From: Lactuca virosa
Taxonomy: Eukaryota > Streptophyta > Magnoliopsida > Asterales > Asteraceae
DNA: 64,000 nt
Direction of reading: 5' to 3'
Assembly (NCBI GenBank): GCA_928212115.1
Contig: CAKMRJ010003334.1
Coordinates: 107,258,452-107,322,451, forward strand
The notes under the pieces are model-generated. The model was not told where the DNA came from. It saw only the letters and a list, made by a program, of their open reading frames with translations, and did no database searches. The position numbers and the translations under genes are program-made. This document shows, one piece after another, positions 19,368 to 30,330 of the stretch; the stretch's first letter is position 1; each line of letters starts with the position of its first letter.

Positions 19368-22300
19368 GGTAAAATCCACTGTCTAACTCTATTAAGTTCC
19401 TATTTGGAGATTCTTAATACATGATGCAATGTAATTACATTTTGATGTTTTGAAGAATCGAAGAAATGAAAGGAAGCTTAATGGAAGAGTATGCTGAGTC
19501 TGATCGCGAAGAGATGGATTTCGATCGCATGGTTCGATGATTAGGCTTGTGAGCTGTTGCTTAAGAGTTATGATAGATTGCTTAGGAATACATAACAACA
19601 TATTTTCACTTGTATTTGCATTGTAAGGATAAGTTTTCCACAAATTTTATAAATAAAGAAAAAATTTTGAAATTTATCTTATTTTTAAAATTTCCTTACA
19701 ATGGCATTTGTGAAAAATTGTTGCTTATATGTTTCCATTGATAGCAATATTGGAATATGAATTTGATTCTTTCTTTAGTGGTAGTGTCATAATTTACCAA
19801 ATAAGGAAAGATTCTCATCACCAAAGTTTCAGTTGGATAGAAACTTGGAATCACGCAACTTTTATTGTGTGATGAATGAGAACCTTCATCTTTGGGAAAT
19901 TAAGACTAATGCCTTGTTCACATGAATATGTGAGTCAAGTGAAGGACTAAGGGATCGGGTACACTGGGTGTACGCTGGTCAGGTCCACCACAGAGAACGA
20001 TAAGACTATTCGTCATGATTTACTAAAGTTGAGTAAATATGGTTATGCTTACAAGTTTAAGTATAATTCTGAATCATTGGAAAAGTTCAATGTATGGTAG
20101 AACGAATGAGAAGAATCAAATTAGGCAGAAATATAGAAGTTTCTCCAAGCTGAAAAGATGGGAGAGTATCGTGTTTTGTGATCATATTAATGATTATGAA
20201 ACCATATCACAATTGATCCTCTAAGGACATCTTAGTGCATTTCTATGGCTAAGAAGAGGATTCGTGAATTGTTGAAATGGTTAAATCTAAAAGATGAGTC
20301 ATACTTCGTTCCAAATACAAGTCTTAGAGTCATACTCCAAGCTTGTTCCTTGAGTGATATAGTCTTAAGAATGGTTATAACACTTATCAAATGTAGAGTA
20401 AAATGTTTTCTACTCTTGTACATTGGAAATTGGTAAGTTGTGATGTCTTGGATAGGACAAAGACCAACTAAAACCAATTGTGTAAAGTGTATCTCTTGAT
20501 AAGAATCCGCACTAACTCTTGAATATTTGCTTGTGAAGGAATGGTTCTTGACAAGAGAATCTTATATGTCATGAGGTCAGTGGGAGTCTTAAGGATCTTA
20601 ACAAGTTTCAAGAACTAATCAAGAATAAAACGTATTGTTTATCGCTAGCACACGACTTGAGGTTTGTAACCTATCGTGTTGACATATTCTTGTTTCTGTG
20701 CCCATTCCAGTTAAAGTTGACTATGCATGTGAGTTCTATGAGTTCTCAATTGTTTGCATAACAACCTGGAAGCAATGGTAGGCCCTTGTGCTGCCAAGTG
20801 GCAAGAAATTAAGACTGAACAAGTTCAGTCCATATGAGTTTGGATGCGTCGCTAAACTTTTCTTTTGATTATGGTTTGACAAATTCACATGGATGGGAAC
20901 ACATACACCATAAAATCTAAGTGTCATAAGGTTTCTCTCCAATTCATGAAAATGATTGTGAGAAAACACTTTCGCTAAGTAGATTTTAAGGAGTTAGAAT
21001 TGTGATATTTGCATTCTCCAATTCAATTATGATTACAGCATACCTCTTCATAATTTGAATTGTGAGAAATGGCAAAGGGTCTAAACATTTGAGAGTTATT
21101 GTTGTAAGTTCTAAAATTGTTAAGACACACATGTGAGCTATCTAAGAAAAGGTGTATGATTTTGAGAAGCCTAGATAAAGTCTTATCGAAGCATCTCGTA
21201 TCAGAAATCTGAACTTTGGTAATGAAAGTCAATAAGTATTGATTTCTAGAAGTCCAACTGATTTCTGGGTACATGTCATAGCTAGTGGGAGCATAAATGT
21301 TATTATGCTAGTGGGAGCATAATCAATTATGATGAATGTTGCAAGTTAACAATGTTAATTATAGAAAACAAAAGTTTCAATTCGCAAGTTGCAGGGTTTG
21401 AAAAGTTGTTTTGCTATAATTAAGGGAGAGGAATTCATACTTCATTTCAAATCTAAAAGCTTAGATTGAGATTTTAATCAGATTTAGTCAAATATGTATA
21501 TATGAATCTTATGTTGGAATGGTTCAACATAAGGAAATTCTATATATGGATGTGTTAATTGCATTCTCAAAATTCGAGTATGATTACGGCATCCCTTTTC
21601 ATAATTCGAATTATGAGAACATGGCAAATAGAAATATTGTAGCAAAAGACTGGTTAGGTATCATGTCTTTATGAATCGTGTCCAATATGCTTCGGGTATA
21701 GGATCGATTACATGTGCTATAATATTTATCCGTTCTAAAATTTTCCAAATGCCTAAGGCATTAAGAGGGAGAAAGGTTTAGAACCGGATATGACTAAAAT
21801 GGTTAAACATCTGTTAAGGACAATCTAAGGTTCGCCAAGGATTGGTCACTTGTAGTTGGAAGTATAATAAAAAGGGATGGACCATATTGACATATTTTGA
21901 AAAGAGGCAACTCTTGTTCAGAAGTGATAGTCAAAATGGGAATATCGATATGTTTCCATAGGTGGAAGTTGTTCCTTAAATCTGTGTAAGATTAGAAAAC
22001 TTAATGCGAGAAGGATGTTCAAAGGTATGTACTTTGAATTTGAGAATTCGTTTCCATGGGAATACTTTGTAATGTCTGTTGCCAAGTCTATGTGACTTTT
22101 ATGCATAGTCATTACAAGAGGATCATTGCATATAAGTTTAAAATCTAACAGATTACAGTAAATGGCAAGAATTTGATATTCTTACATTTACGGTAAGGAT
22201 TTGGAGTTGTGACATGAGCATCATTGAAATATTGTCAATTGATCTATTTCAGAGAGTAAGGACCATAGACAAACATAGTGTGTGTGCTTGGAGCATGGCA

Positions 22301-23193
22301 TAACTATTGTTTAGACAAACAGAGTGTGCATGCTTGGAGCATGGCATGACTATTGTTTTAATTTAAGTATTACGTTGATTATTCAAAACATTATACAATG
22401 AATAATGAGTAATCAATATGGGACTCAAAAGTTTTTAGGCCATATAGGATTAGTATTATTCTTGTGTTTCACTTTGCATGTTTTGACTTCCCGAATAACT
22501 AGGTTATTCAAATTGTCCACAGTCACTCATACTTTGGAAGTAGGTGTTAAGGCAAGACTATCATGAATGGGTCTGTAATTTGTCTAGGTGTTTTAGACAT
22601 AGCTGCAGTATTCATGAGTACTCCTGGAATAAGATTCGAGTATTGGATTCAACCCACGCTCATCGGAATCACTTCATGGATTTTATCACGAGTGATTGTG
22701 AGACGATAATATCTTATATTCTTGAAACGGAGAGATATGAGTTCCAGTTTACAAGTCGGTTGCACATTTATGATATGTAAACGCACTGGTAACTCGGTGT
22801 TATAAAACATATCATTGTGTGTGACTTGATGAGTAGATAGAGCAAGCATATGAGTTGAAGTTTATCCATTCCTTTTACCCTTGGATGGATAAAAGCGATA
22901 TCTGTGAGCCCCTCGATGATTTAGTGATGACAACCCTAAGTGCTTGGCCAAGCCTGGACTGATTTGATTTGTTCAATTAGTCAGTCGTCATAAATCGGAA
23001 ATTGACAACAACAGATGGACAGAGAGAATGATGATAATCTATGTCTTATTCCATATGATATCTAGAATGGAGGAATATATGATCCCTTATCTAATGGACG
23101 CGTCATTGATTAGGTCAGAGTTTGACAACGGCTTTTAAGAGCTACGATTGCTAGTTGGGTTGTGGAGTCGTACTTGTAATAATAGTTATTAGA
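19368..23193 (+). pseudogene. degenerate copia pol (integrase core legible, RT nearly erased)
   Basis: Near 20030-20100 the reading KYGYAYKFKYNSESLEKFN matches the copia integrase stretch usually read YGYVYLM.KSESFE.F. GEYRV (~20164) and RTS*CISMAKKRIRELLKW (~20225-20285, for the usual GTPQWNGVSERRNRTLL) place the end of the integrase core. Downstream, to 23193, no RT or RNase H motif is legible through the stops and shifts. Nothing else is recognised. Confidence 0.55.
22267..22358. repeat. 46-bp tandem duplication
   Basis: Two head-to-tail copies (22267-22312, 22313-22358) both run AGACAAAC...GCTTGGAGCATGGCAT...ACTATTGTTT and differ at a few positions. Confidence 0.9.
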
Positions 23194-25832
23194 TGTCACA
23201 CCCCCAAACCAGATGGCAGAAACGTCCGGGGGTGGAGGACTTCATTTGTAGTATCACAACACATGCATTATAGTAATCAGAATACAAACAACCACTATAT
23301 TTAAAAAAATATATAAATATTTACATGTGTTTCATCATTGTATACTGAAACCAAATAGTTATACAAAAGAAGAAGACAAGACACAAATAGCTCCATCTTC
23401 TCAAAAGCACGGGGAGTACCTATCTACTGGTTCCCTGAGAATACATGTAATTTGAAAAAAGAGTATCAACATAAAGTTGAGTGAGCGCATAAGTATTTAT
23501 GTTTGAAAGAATGTTTTTTGTTTCTTGAATATGTAAACTGTTCCAGAAAATCCTATATTTTCTGCTGTATACGAAAAGTAGTTTTAGTTACATAAAACTG
23601 TTCTATTTGTAAACCAATGTTCTGTATTTGTAATCCTTTTGTAAACTTGTATCTGAGAGTGTGCCTGGTTTCATCAACTGTTATTGTAAACTGTAATGTA
23701 ATATTGTAAATTGTATTTTGTAAACTAGTACTTTGAAAATGTACTTAAGTTTAGTTAATTATACACTAACGTATTATTAATATCTTTTATATGAGTTATT
23801 ATAACCATACTGACTAGATGGCCTGACCTAACGCTATGAATGCGTTGAAAGTTGTTGATAACAGCTGTCACTCGTAGGCGTGTATGCCTGACTGTAGCTA
23901 GCAGTCCAAGTGCAGGGTTGTCAATCCTAATATAGATCTATACACACATTGTTTCGATCCCCGGCTGGAGCATCTGGTTATAATGTCAGGACTTTAATTA
24001 TGTTGTTTAAATGAATTAAACAACCTGTATCAAATGACTCATAAAAAGCATATAAACGTTACATGTATAATATTTATGAAAACCCAATCATTCTGAAATA
24101 AATGATTGACAGTATGCTCTTGAATTAGTATTCTTAATATGTATATGAAAGATGTATACTCTGGATTAGTTTTGAATCAAACCTTTGTTCTTGTAAAACA
24201 ATGTACTTTAGTATACTTGAATGTGAATTAATGTTCTGGGAATCATAAATTATACCTATTATAATTTATATGTACTTTCTGAATTGATACTGAGTATTCA
24301 TGAATGCAACCCCTTGCTCAACATGTTACAAAAGGTAATTGAACTTAATGAACTAACTTTTATACTTGTATACATATACAAATATATATAAGTAAAATTT
24401 TAATGACACTCGGACAAATAACTGATACTTATAATCCCACATCCAAACAAGGAAAAGGAACCAAAGAGGGCTATCAGTCCTAACCCTTTTAAATCTTATT
24501 TATATAAATATATATATACAACTATGATTTCTGGGAGAAATATAAGTTTATAAAAACATTTAAAAGAAGTTTAATAATTTGAAACACATTTTGGTGACTT
24601 GATGTCATTTTGATACAATCATTGAAAACTATTTGATTTGATGATAGCTGAAATCCATAAGATATTTGAAACCATTTGTTTATAACACAAAATCCTTGTG
24701 TTAGACTTGTATTCCCCCCCTTAAAACAGTAAAACTATGAAAATACGGGGGTATGAACTCACCTGTAGTGAGTGATTCGAGTGAAAGGTCGATATAGGAT
24801 GCTAAGTGTCAAGTGAAGTCTCGAGCACAAACAGATCCTATTAAGCATATAATGACACATATATAGATATAATTAGTGTATATAACAACTAGTTATGATA
24901 GGAAACCACTTTAGGGACTAGGAAACACTTGGATTGAAGTGTTACGATCACATGTGATTGCATTAAAGGGGTTTACGGCCACACAAGGGAGTGTACGACC
25001 AAGATGTGTATGGCCAATGTGGTGTATGTCCATTGGGTCTACGGTCATGGAGTGTACGGCCGTACACTCATGGAAGAAACATGCAAAAGTGGTGTTTTAC
25101 GGCCCTATCTAACATCCATTAAGTGTTCAACATCCTAAGTTGGGACATAAGATGAGTTTAAGGCCAAAACATGCACCAAATAAGGGTTTACGACCATAAG
25201 AGGGGTGTACGGCCGTACACCCATGGTGTCCATGCATTAGATGACGAATCAAGGCTAGGAATCAAGTGTTTCTCAACCTTAACTAGCAGATAGAAGAGAT
25301 ACTCACACTTTTTAAGGCTTCTAAGGAGTTCACGGCCCAAGAACAAGTAGGTGTTCTTGGTGAAAGTGAAGAAGACTTGAAGATCTATCCAAAAGAGAAG
25401 ATTTCATGGATGAAAACATGGATCTTCACTAGATAAAGCCATGTATCAACTAATCAATGGAAGGAATACTTACATCTTTAAAGATCAAGGTGATAAAATT
25501 GATGATAGTTGTAAGAGAATCGTATTTCTTGAGGTAAAAGTGTAAGAAAGTGTGAAAAATGAAGGAATAACTTATATATGGGCATGGGTTCACGTCCATT
25601 TTGGGTGTACGGCCGTACACTCATGTATACAGCCGTACACTCCACTTGATGGAGTGTTTGGCCCGAATGCAACCCGATGAACCTAAGTTAACTCATCCCT
25701 AAACCCAAACCTTGAATGTATTAGGCTTAGAACACTCAAACAGACCCTAAACAATGCTAAAAGATAGCAGAAATGCGTCTGACTATGATTGAATTGAATG
25801 ACTGTACAAGATAGAAATTTCGGGTTGTCACA
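23194..25832 (-). mobile_element. solo LTR (~2.6 kb) with TTAGA target-site duplication
   Basis: It starts TGTCACACCCCCAAACC and ends TTTCGGGTTGTCACA. The five bases before (23189-23193) and after (25833-25837) are both TTAGA. There is no internal domain, so it is the product of LTR-LTR recombination. Removing it joins the copia element to its own purine tract. A TATATAAG box on the minus strand (25571-25578) and palindromes on its minus-strand upstream side suggest minus orientation. GTGTACGGCCGTACAC-type palindromes recur at 24970-25070, 25190-25220 and 25605-25640. The rest (23300-24900) is AT-rich with no coding signal. Confidence 0.9.
25571..25640 (-). promoter_or_regulatory. solo-LTR promoter: TATA-like box and palindrome pair
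   Basis: TATATAAG (minus strand, 25571-25578) is preceded, in the direction of transcription, by GTGTACGGCCGTACAC at 25605-25620 and a near-copy at 25625-25640, offset 20 bp. Confidence 0.5.
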
Positions 25833-25843
25833 TTAGACTTATC

Positions 25844-25855
25844 CAAGTGGGAGAC
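25844..25855 (+). promoter_or_regulatory. polypurine tract of the copia element
   Basis: CAAGTGGGAGAC lies immediately before the 3' LTR start TGTTGG. Confidence 0.75.
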
Positions 25856-26650
25856 TGTTGGATTAGTGTCTAAGTCCATAACTATAATTAGTATGTACTT
25901 GACCCGAGAGTAGCATGGTCCATTTGGGTTGCATATCACCAGGGCAATTTGATAGGATGGATTTTTGAGAAGAGGTTATTTATGATTTATTAATATATTA
26001 TAAGTTCTAATATATTAATATGAAATCATATTATTTAATTAGTATTGATCAAGAGTTAATTTGGAATTAATTTAGTGATCAAAAGAGACTAATTAAATAT
26101 ATGGGGATTGATTGTGTAAATCATTCATTCTTATAAAGTGGGCTTATGATCCGTAGTTCTTTATGTTGGGCTAAACCCATGTGGTGACCCATGGATACTC
26201 CATGGAGGTTAAAACCCATGGATCCTAAGGAATGTGGAAAGTCATGCACATTAGGGTTTGCGTGGTGTAACCCTAGTTGTGCCACACTATATAAGAAGCC
26301 CCTTGGTTGGTGAAATTGGCACTAGTGATCTTTGGAAGAGTCATAAAGCCGATTTCTAGAGCAAGCTATTCTCTCTCAAGTTATACTTTGTCCTAGGTGT
26401 GCTGTGATTCCATTTGAGGAATTCACCTTATTGGTGCTAAGTTCTTAAAGTCCAAATACATCAAGGATAGCAAGCAACAACAAAAGGTATGTCATCTAAC
26501 TAGAATCTTGTAGTATAGATACTCCATTGTATGCTAGTTAGGATGATTCTTTGGAATATTGAAAGTTTGCATGTATATTAGAGAAAACATAGATCCGAAT
26601 TTAGGGTTGCATGTACACCTTAGGAGTGTTAGAATGCTCAAAACCCAACA
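25856..26650 (+). repeat. 3' LTR of the copia element (795 bp)
   Basis: It begins TGTTGGATTAGTG and ends AAACCCAACA, the usual copia termini. CTATATAAG (26287-26295) is the TATA-like box. Three CCATGG palindromes (26189, 26200, 26216) lie about 65-100 bp upstream of it. The following bases belong to another element's gag. Confidence 0.85.
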
Positions 26651-28047
26651 AAAGGATGAGGAAATGTCAAGTCCTATCTTCAGAGTAATGGATCTTTGAA
26701 TAAATTAACGCTCTACCAGTTGTTTGATGAACTGCAAAGTCACGAGTCTAATGTTACTCTCGTCAGTTCAGTCAATCCATTTCTTCTAAACCCAGCTGTC
26801 TCGGATCCTTTCAAAGTTGTCCCACCCATTCTACCTGTCCATCCTACTCCACCTGTTCCACCTATTCCAAACTTCTCTTAAGAAGAAAACTTTGATCTAG
26901 AAGATGCTAATTCCGAACTTCATTTCCAGCAAGAGTTTGCACTTCTATCAATGAAGTATAGGCGATCATGAAATCCCAATCAAAAACCTCCTCCAAACAA
27001 ATTTCAAGCTCCTCATCAAAACAATCCTCAACCTTATCCCAAACCTACTGAAAACTCACCAACTTATCGACCTAACATTCTGAATCGTTCCTCGAAACCT
27101 CAAGAAACTCCGAGTTCTACCAAACCCAAGATTGTGTGTCACAAGTGTGGTCTCGATAACCACTATGCTAAAGATTGCTTGGTTGATGTTCCACAAAAAC
27201 CAAATGTGAAAGACTCTACTTACTATGCTCGTCAAGCACAGGAACTAGTAGAAATTTAAAAGGCTTTTGTCACTATGGTTTCACAAAATGTTGATGGGTA
27301 TTGGTCATCTGGTGATGAGGATGAAGGAAAATCTGGAAGAAACTTGTGTCTTATGGCTAGAAAAACCATTGAGTGTGATGAAGGCTACTAATCTTCTCGT
27401 TCTGAAAATGAAGACGAGGATGATGAGCCAAATTACTGCTACATGGCAACCGACAACCCACCTGACAGAAGTATAATCCAGCAGGTCAAATCCATGATTA
27501 TTGAAAATAATTTTGATTTAATATTATGTGAACCTTATCTAACTCGAATTGAATCAGATATTACATTCAATATTAAATCCCATGAGTCTTCCATAGATGT
27601 GAGTAAGAAGCTGTATAGTGAGTTAACAAAACTTAGATTACGATTCGAATACTACAAGCTTAAGATTGAATCCTTAGAGCATTAAATTGTAATGGCTAGA
27701 GATGAATGTATTATCCTTAGTGACAAATGTGCCATTTCCATTAGTGAAATAAATATTCTTGCCAATGATAACATGTGTCTTAATGCTAAGATTGATGGTA
27801 TTCAAAATTCTATTGATATGATTGAATCAAATGGAAAAATGACTCATAATTTTCGTCATCCTTGGTCCAAAGCACCTGGCCTCAAAAGCTAGTTTCTGAA
27901 ACCTGTTGCTCGTCCCCTGAAGGAACGTTAGAATTTAACATTCATGGGAGACATTTCGAACCATACTTATTCGGATACTCCTGTCTCACCATTTCCGTCC
28001 CTTCAAGAGACTTCATATGGATATTAATAATTGATTCCTGAGTTTAA
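26651..28047 (+). pseudogene. copia gag with zinc knuckle and C-terminal coiled-coil segment
   Basis: LNKLTLYQLFDELQSHES opens the legible part, then a Pro-rich stretch and the knuckle CHKCGLDNHYAKDC (near 27138-27179). An acidic region and a helical segment (LYSELTKLRLRFEYYKLK) follow, and a basic tail. Stops at ~26879, 26968, 27257, 27388, 27683 and 27890 break it. The coiled coil after the knuckle fits Sirevirus Gag. Confidence 0.75.
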
Positions 28048-28396
28048 ACCCCAGAATTTCCTGACAGTATGTAGGCTATGTGATTGTATGGTATGTGGTA
28101 TGATGGGGGAACTCACTAAGCTTTGTGCTTACAGTTTCAGATTTGGTTTCAGGTACCTCTTCGTCCAAGGGGAAGGAGCCGACGGTGTAGCAGCGCATCA
28201 CACACACACACATGGTTTCCGCATAGAGTTTTCTGGGGATGTACTATGATTTATTTACTTTTGACGATATGATTTTTAGAAACACTTTGTTATGTTTCTT
28301 TTTACAATGACATGGCATGGAAATGTTATGGTAAACTGAGTTGTGAAATACTTGATTAAAAATAAAAATTTTGGCCTCGAATTTTGGGATGTTACA
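28048..28396 (+). repeat. truncated 5' LTR of chromovirus A
   Basis: It matches only the last ~350 bp of 33685-35934, starting at ACCCCAGAATT and ending GGATGTTACA. The LTR promoter, with its palindromes and TATA-like box, is absent here. Confidence 0.9.
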
Positions 28397-28399
28397 AGT

Positions 28400-28414
28400 T
28401 GGTATCAGAGCCCT
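28400..28414 (+). promoter_or_regulatory. primer binding site of chromovirus A
   Basis: TGGTATCAGAGCCCT lies three bases after the LTR end. Confidence 0.92.
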
Positions 28415-29151
28415 AGTTTGAGGGATTCGGACACACCCTCGGGGGTGTTCGGACTCAAACTGAGGGATTAAAGGATTTTTACAAGGAAAATGGTTTTCAA
28501 AAAAAAATCTGAGTCAAAGAGTTTTGAGAAAGAACAAGGTGTGTGATGCGTGCGACCGGCCGAGCTCAAGTAAGTTTTCCCTAAGATACCCATACTAGTT
28601 ATGTTATGACATGTGATATATGATTCTAAGAACTACATGCTAGACTAGGGCTAAGGATCTAGGAGGATGCCTTGAGTGACTGTTGTATGAGCTGTATGCT
28701 AGGACAGTCTAGTCAGTAGTAGGATAGCTTGGTTAGGTTATGCTTGATATGGTTACTCATTGCACGAATGCTACTTTCTTTGTGCTATAGGGGTCCTGAC
28801 TAACTTTAACTAACTAGTGAGTGGATATGTAACATTATCCGCAAGTTAGTTAGGGAAGGGTGGTAGGGACTCCTAGTGTAGTTGACTGTGGAGAGTAGGT
28901 CGGAGAGTGCCCTAGGAAAGCCTAGGATGATATTAGTTGGAAAGGGATATTGGTTAAGGGACTTGGCGAAGTTGAGGCAATCCTTGAGGAAAGTACGGAT
29001 AGATGTGGAAGGTAGTATGGGCTCGTATTACTGGAAGCAGAGAATCCGTACTCGAGTCAGGGAGGGCCGAGATGGAACCAGGAAACTTGGAGAGTGTGTG
29101 AGACCTCTCGAGGGTATGTATGATCCTGATGGTTATGTGTTTATTTTCAGT
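28415..29151 (+). other. 5' leader of chromovirus A
   Basis: The untranslated leader precedes gag. A related stretch (GGAAAGTAYGGATAG...GGAAGGTAGTATTGGGC type) occurs in D (~50320) and, inverted, in E (~44400-44460), tying the three gypsy elements together. TTTATTTTCAG (29140-29150) just before the gag ATG resembles a splice acceptor; this is a weak observation. Confidence 0.5.
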
Positions 29152-30330
29152 ATGGCGATTACACGACATGGAGCAGGATCAGGGTCAGGCTCGGGCGCAG
29201 GATCGGAGCAGGGTGATGACGGGCTATGCGAGTTCATCGCGTCTGAGATCACGAGAGGCATCCTTGAGTCGACCCGGATCATTTTCGGGTCGATCAAGGA
29301 GGGGATTGTGGAGCTGATGGAGGATCGCCTCTGGGATTTCAGGAGTGATCTGGCGTCTAGCCAGACGGGTACACGCACACTGTCCTTTAAGGACTTCCGA
29401 GGGAGTGGTGCGCCGGACTTTCACGGGGTGAAGGACCCCATTGCTGCCAGGAGATGGATTGCAGACATTGAGTCTGCACAGTTGATGAGCTTCTGCCCGG
29501 AAGGGTCGAAGGTCCATTTTGTTGTGGGATGTTTGAGGGATAGAGCTAGAGACTGGTGGGAGTCGGTTGGTGACTTGTTGGGAGCCCCAGCCGTCGAGGC
29601 TATGACTTGGTCAGATTTCGTGACCAGATTCAGGGTAGAGTTTACGCCGACTGTGGAGCTTCAACAGCTGGCCAGGGAGTTTTTGGATATGAGGCAGACG
29701 ACTGAGACAGTGGCGGAGATCACCGCCAAGTTCAGGGAGAGGGCCCTGTTGGTACCCCAGTATGCGGGGGAAAACCCGCTACCATGATATGTTGAGGGCT
29801 GACATTCGGGAGCATGTCAGCTATTCAGCCTCCCCGACCTTGGAGTCTATAATTGTCAGGGCGCGGGAGAGGGAGCTCGATTTGGAGCACGTCAGGAAGA
29901 GGAAAGCAGAGTCTGAGCAGGTGACAGGGGTTTCGGGGAAGAAACCCAAGGGATCCGACGTTAGGTCGAAGGGCCAGCCGGGCCAGAGCCGCTGCAGGAA
30001 ATACGGCAGGCCGCATGAGGGAGCTTGTAGAGCGGGATCGTCAGGCTGCTACAAGTGCGGCAAGACGAGGCACTTTGGCAGGGATTGTACTGCCCCCGCC
30101 CCCACAGTGCATATGTCAGACCTGATTTGCTTCCATTGCAATCAGAGGGGCCATAAGAAGGCTAACTGCCCTAGATTGACAGCAGCGTCAGCAGCAGCGC
30201 CAGCGGTGGCGCCGATTTCAGCGACAGCGCGGGTTGCAGATGGCCGGAAGGCCAAGAAAGAGGCTCCGGTGGTGCGGAGCCGAGCATTTCAGTTGACAGC
30301 CGAGGAGGCACGCGCTACACCCGACGTGGT
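29152..30330 (+). pseudogene. chromovirus A gag (one frameshift)
   Basis: I place the start at ATG 29152 (MAITRHGAGSGSG), because upstream codons lie in leader conserved between elements. The capsid part reads FRGSGAPDFHGVKDPIAARR and FCPEGSKVHFVVGCLRDRAR. The frame changes by one base near 29765 (QYAGEN to KTRYHDMLRADIREH). Two zinc knuckles follow: CYKCGKTRHFGRDC and CFHCNQRGHKKANC. Gag forms the particle and binds element RNA. Confidence 0.9.

Larger units (their letters stand above)
18316..26650 (+). mobile_element. decayed Ty1/copia element split by a solo LTR
   Basis: Recognisable parts are gag (to 19367), an integrase core remnant (20030-20300), a small tandem duplication (22267), a purine tract and a 3' LTR (25856-26650). 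No 5' LTR was found, so it is truncated on the left. It is interrupted by the solo LTR at 23194-25832. It belongs to a different copia lineage from the Sirevirus-like elements (gag reads CFYCQEKEHWLRSC). Confidence 0.75.

Noticed and set aside
26189..26221. Copia LTR CCATGG triplet as another member of the paired-palindrome group
   Set aside because: Spacing is 11 and 16 bp, there is no CpG core, and the six-base palindrome is too short to be convincing.
29140..29154. Splice acceptor before the chromovirus A gag
   Set aside because: TTTATTTTCAG fits the motif, but no matching donor was established and this could be chance.
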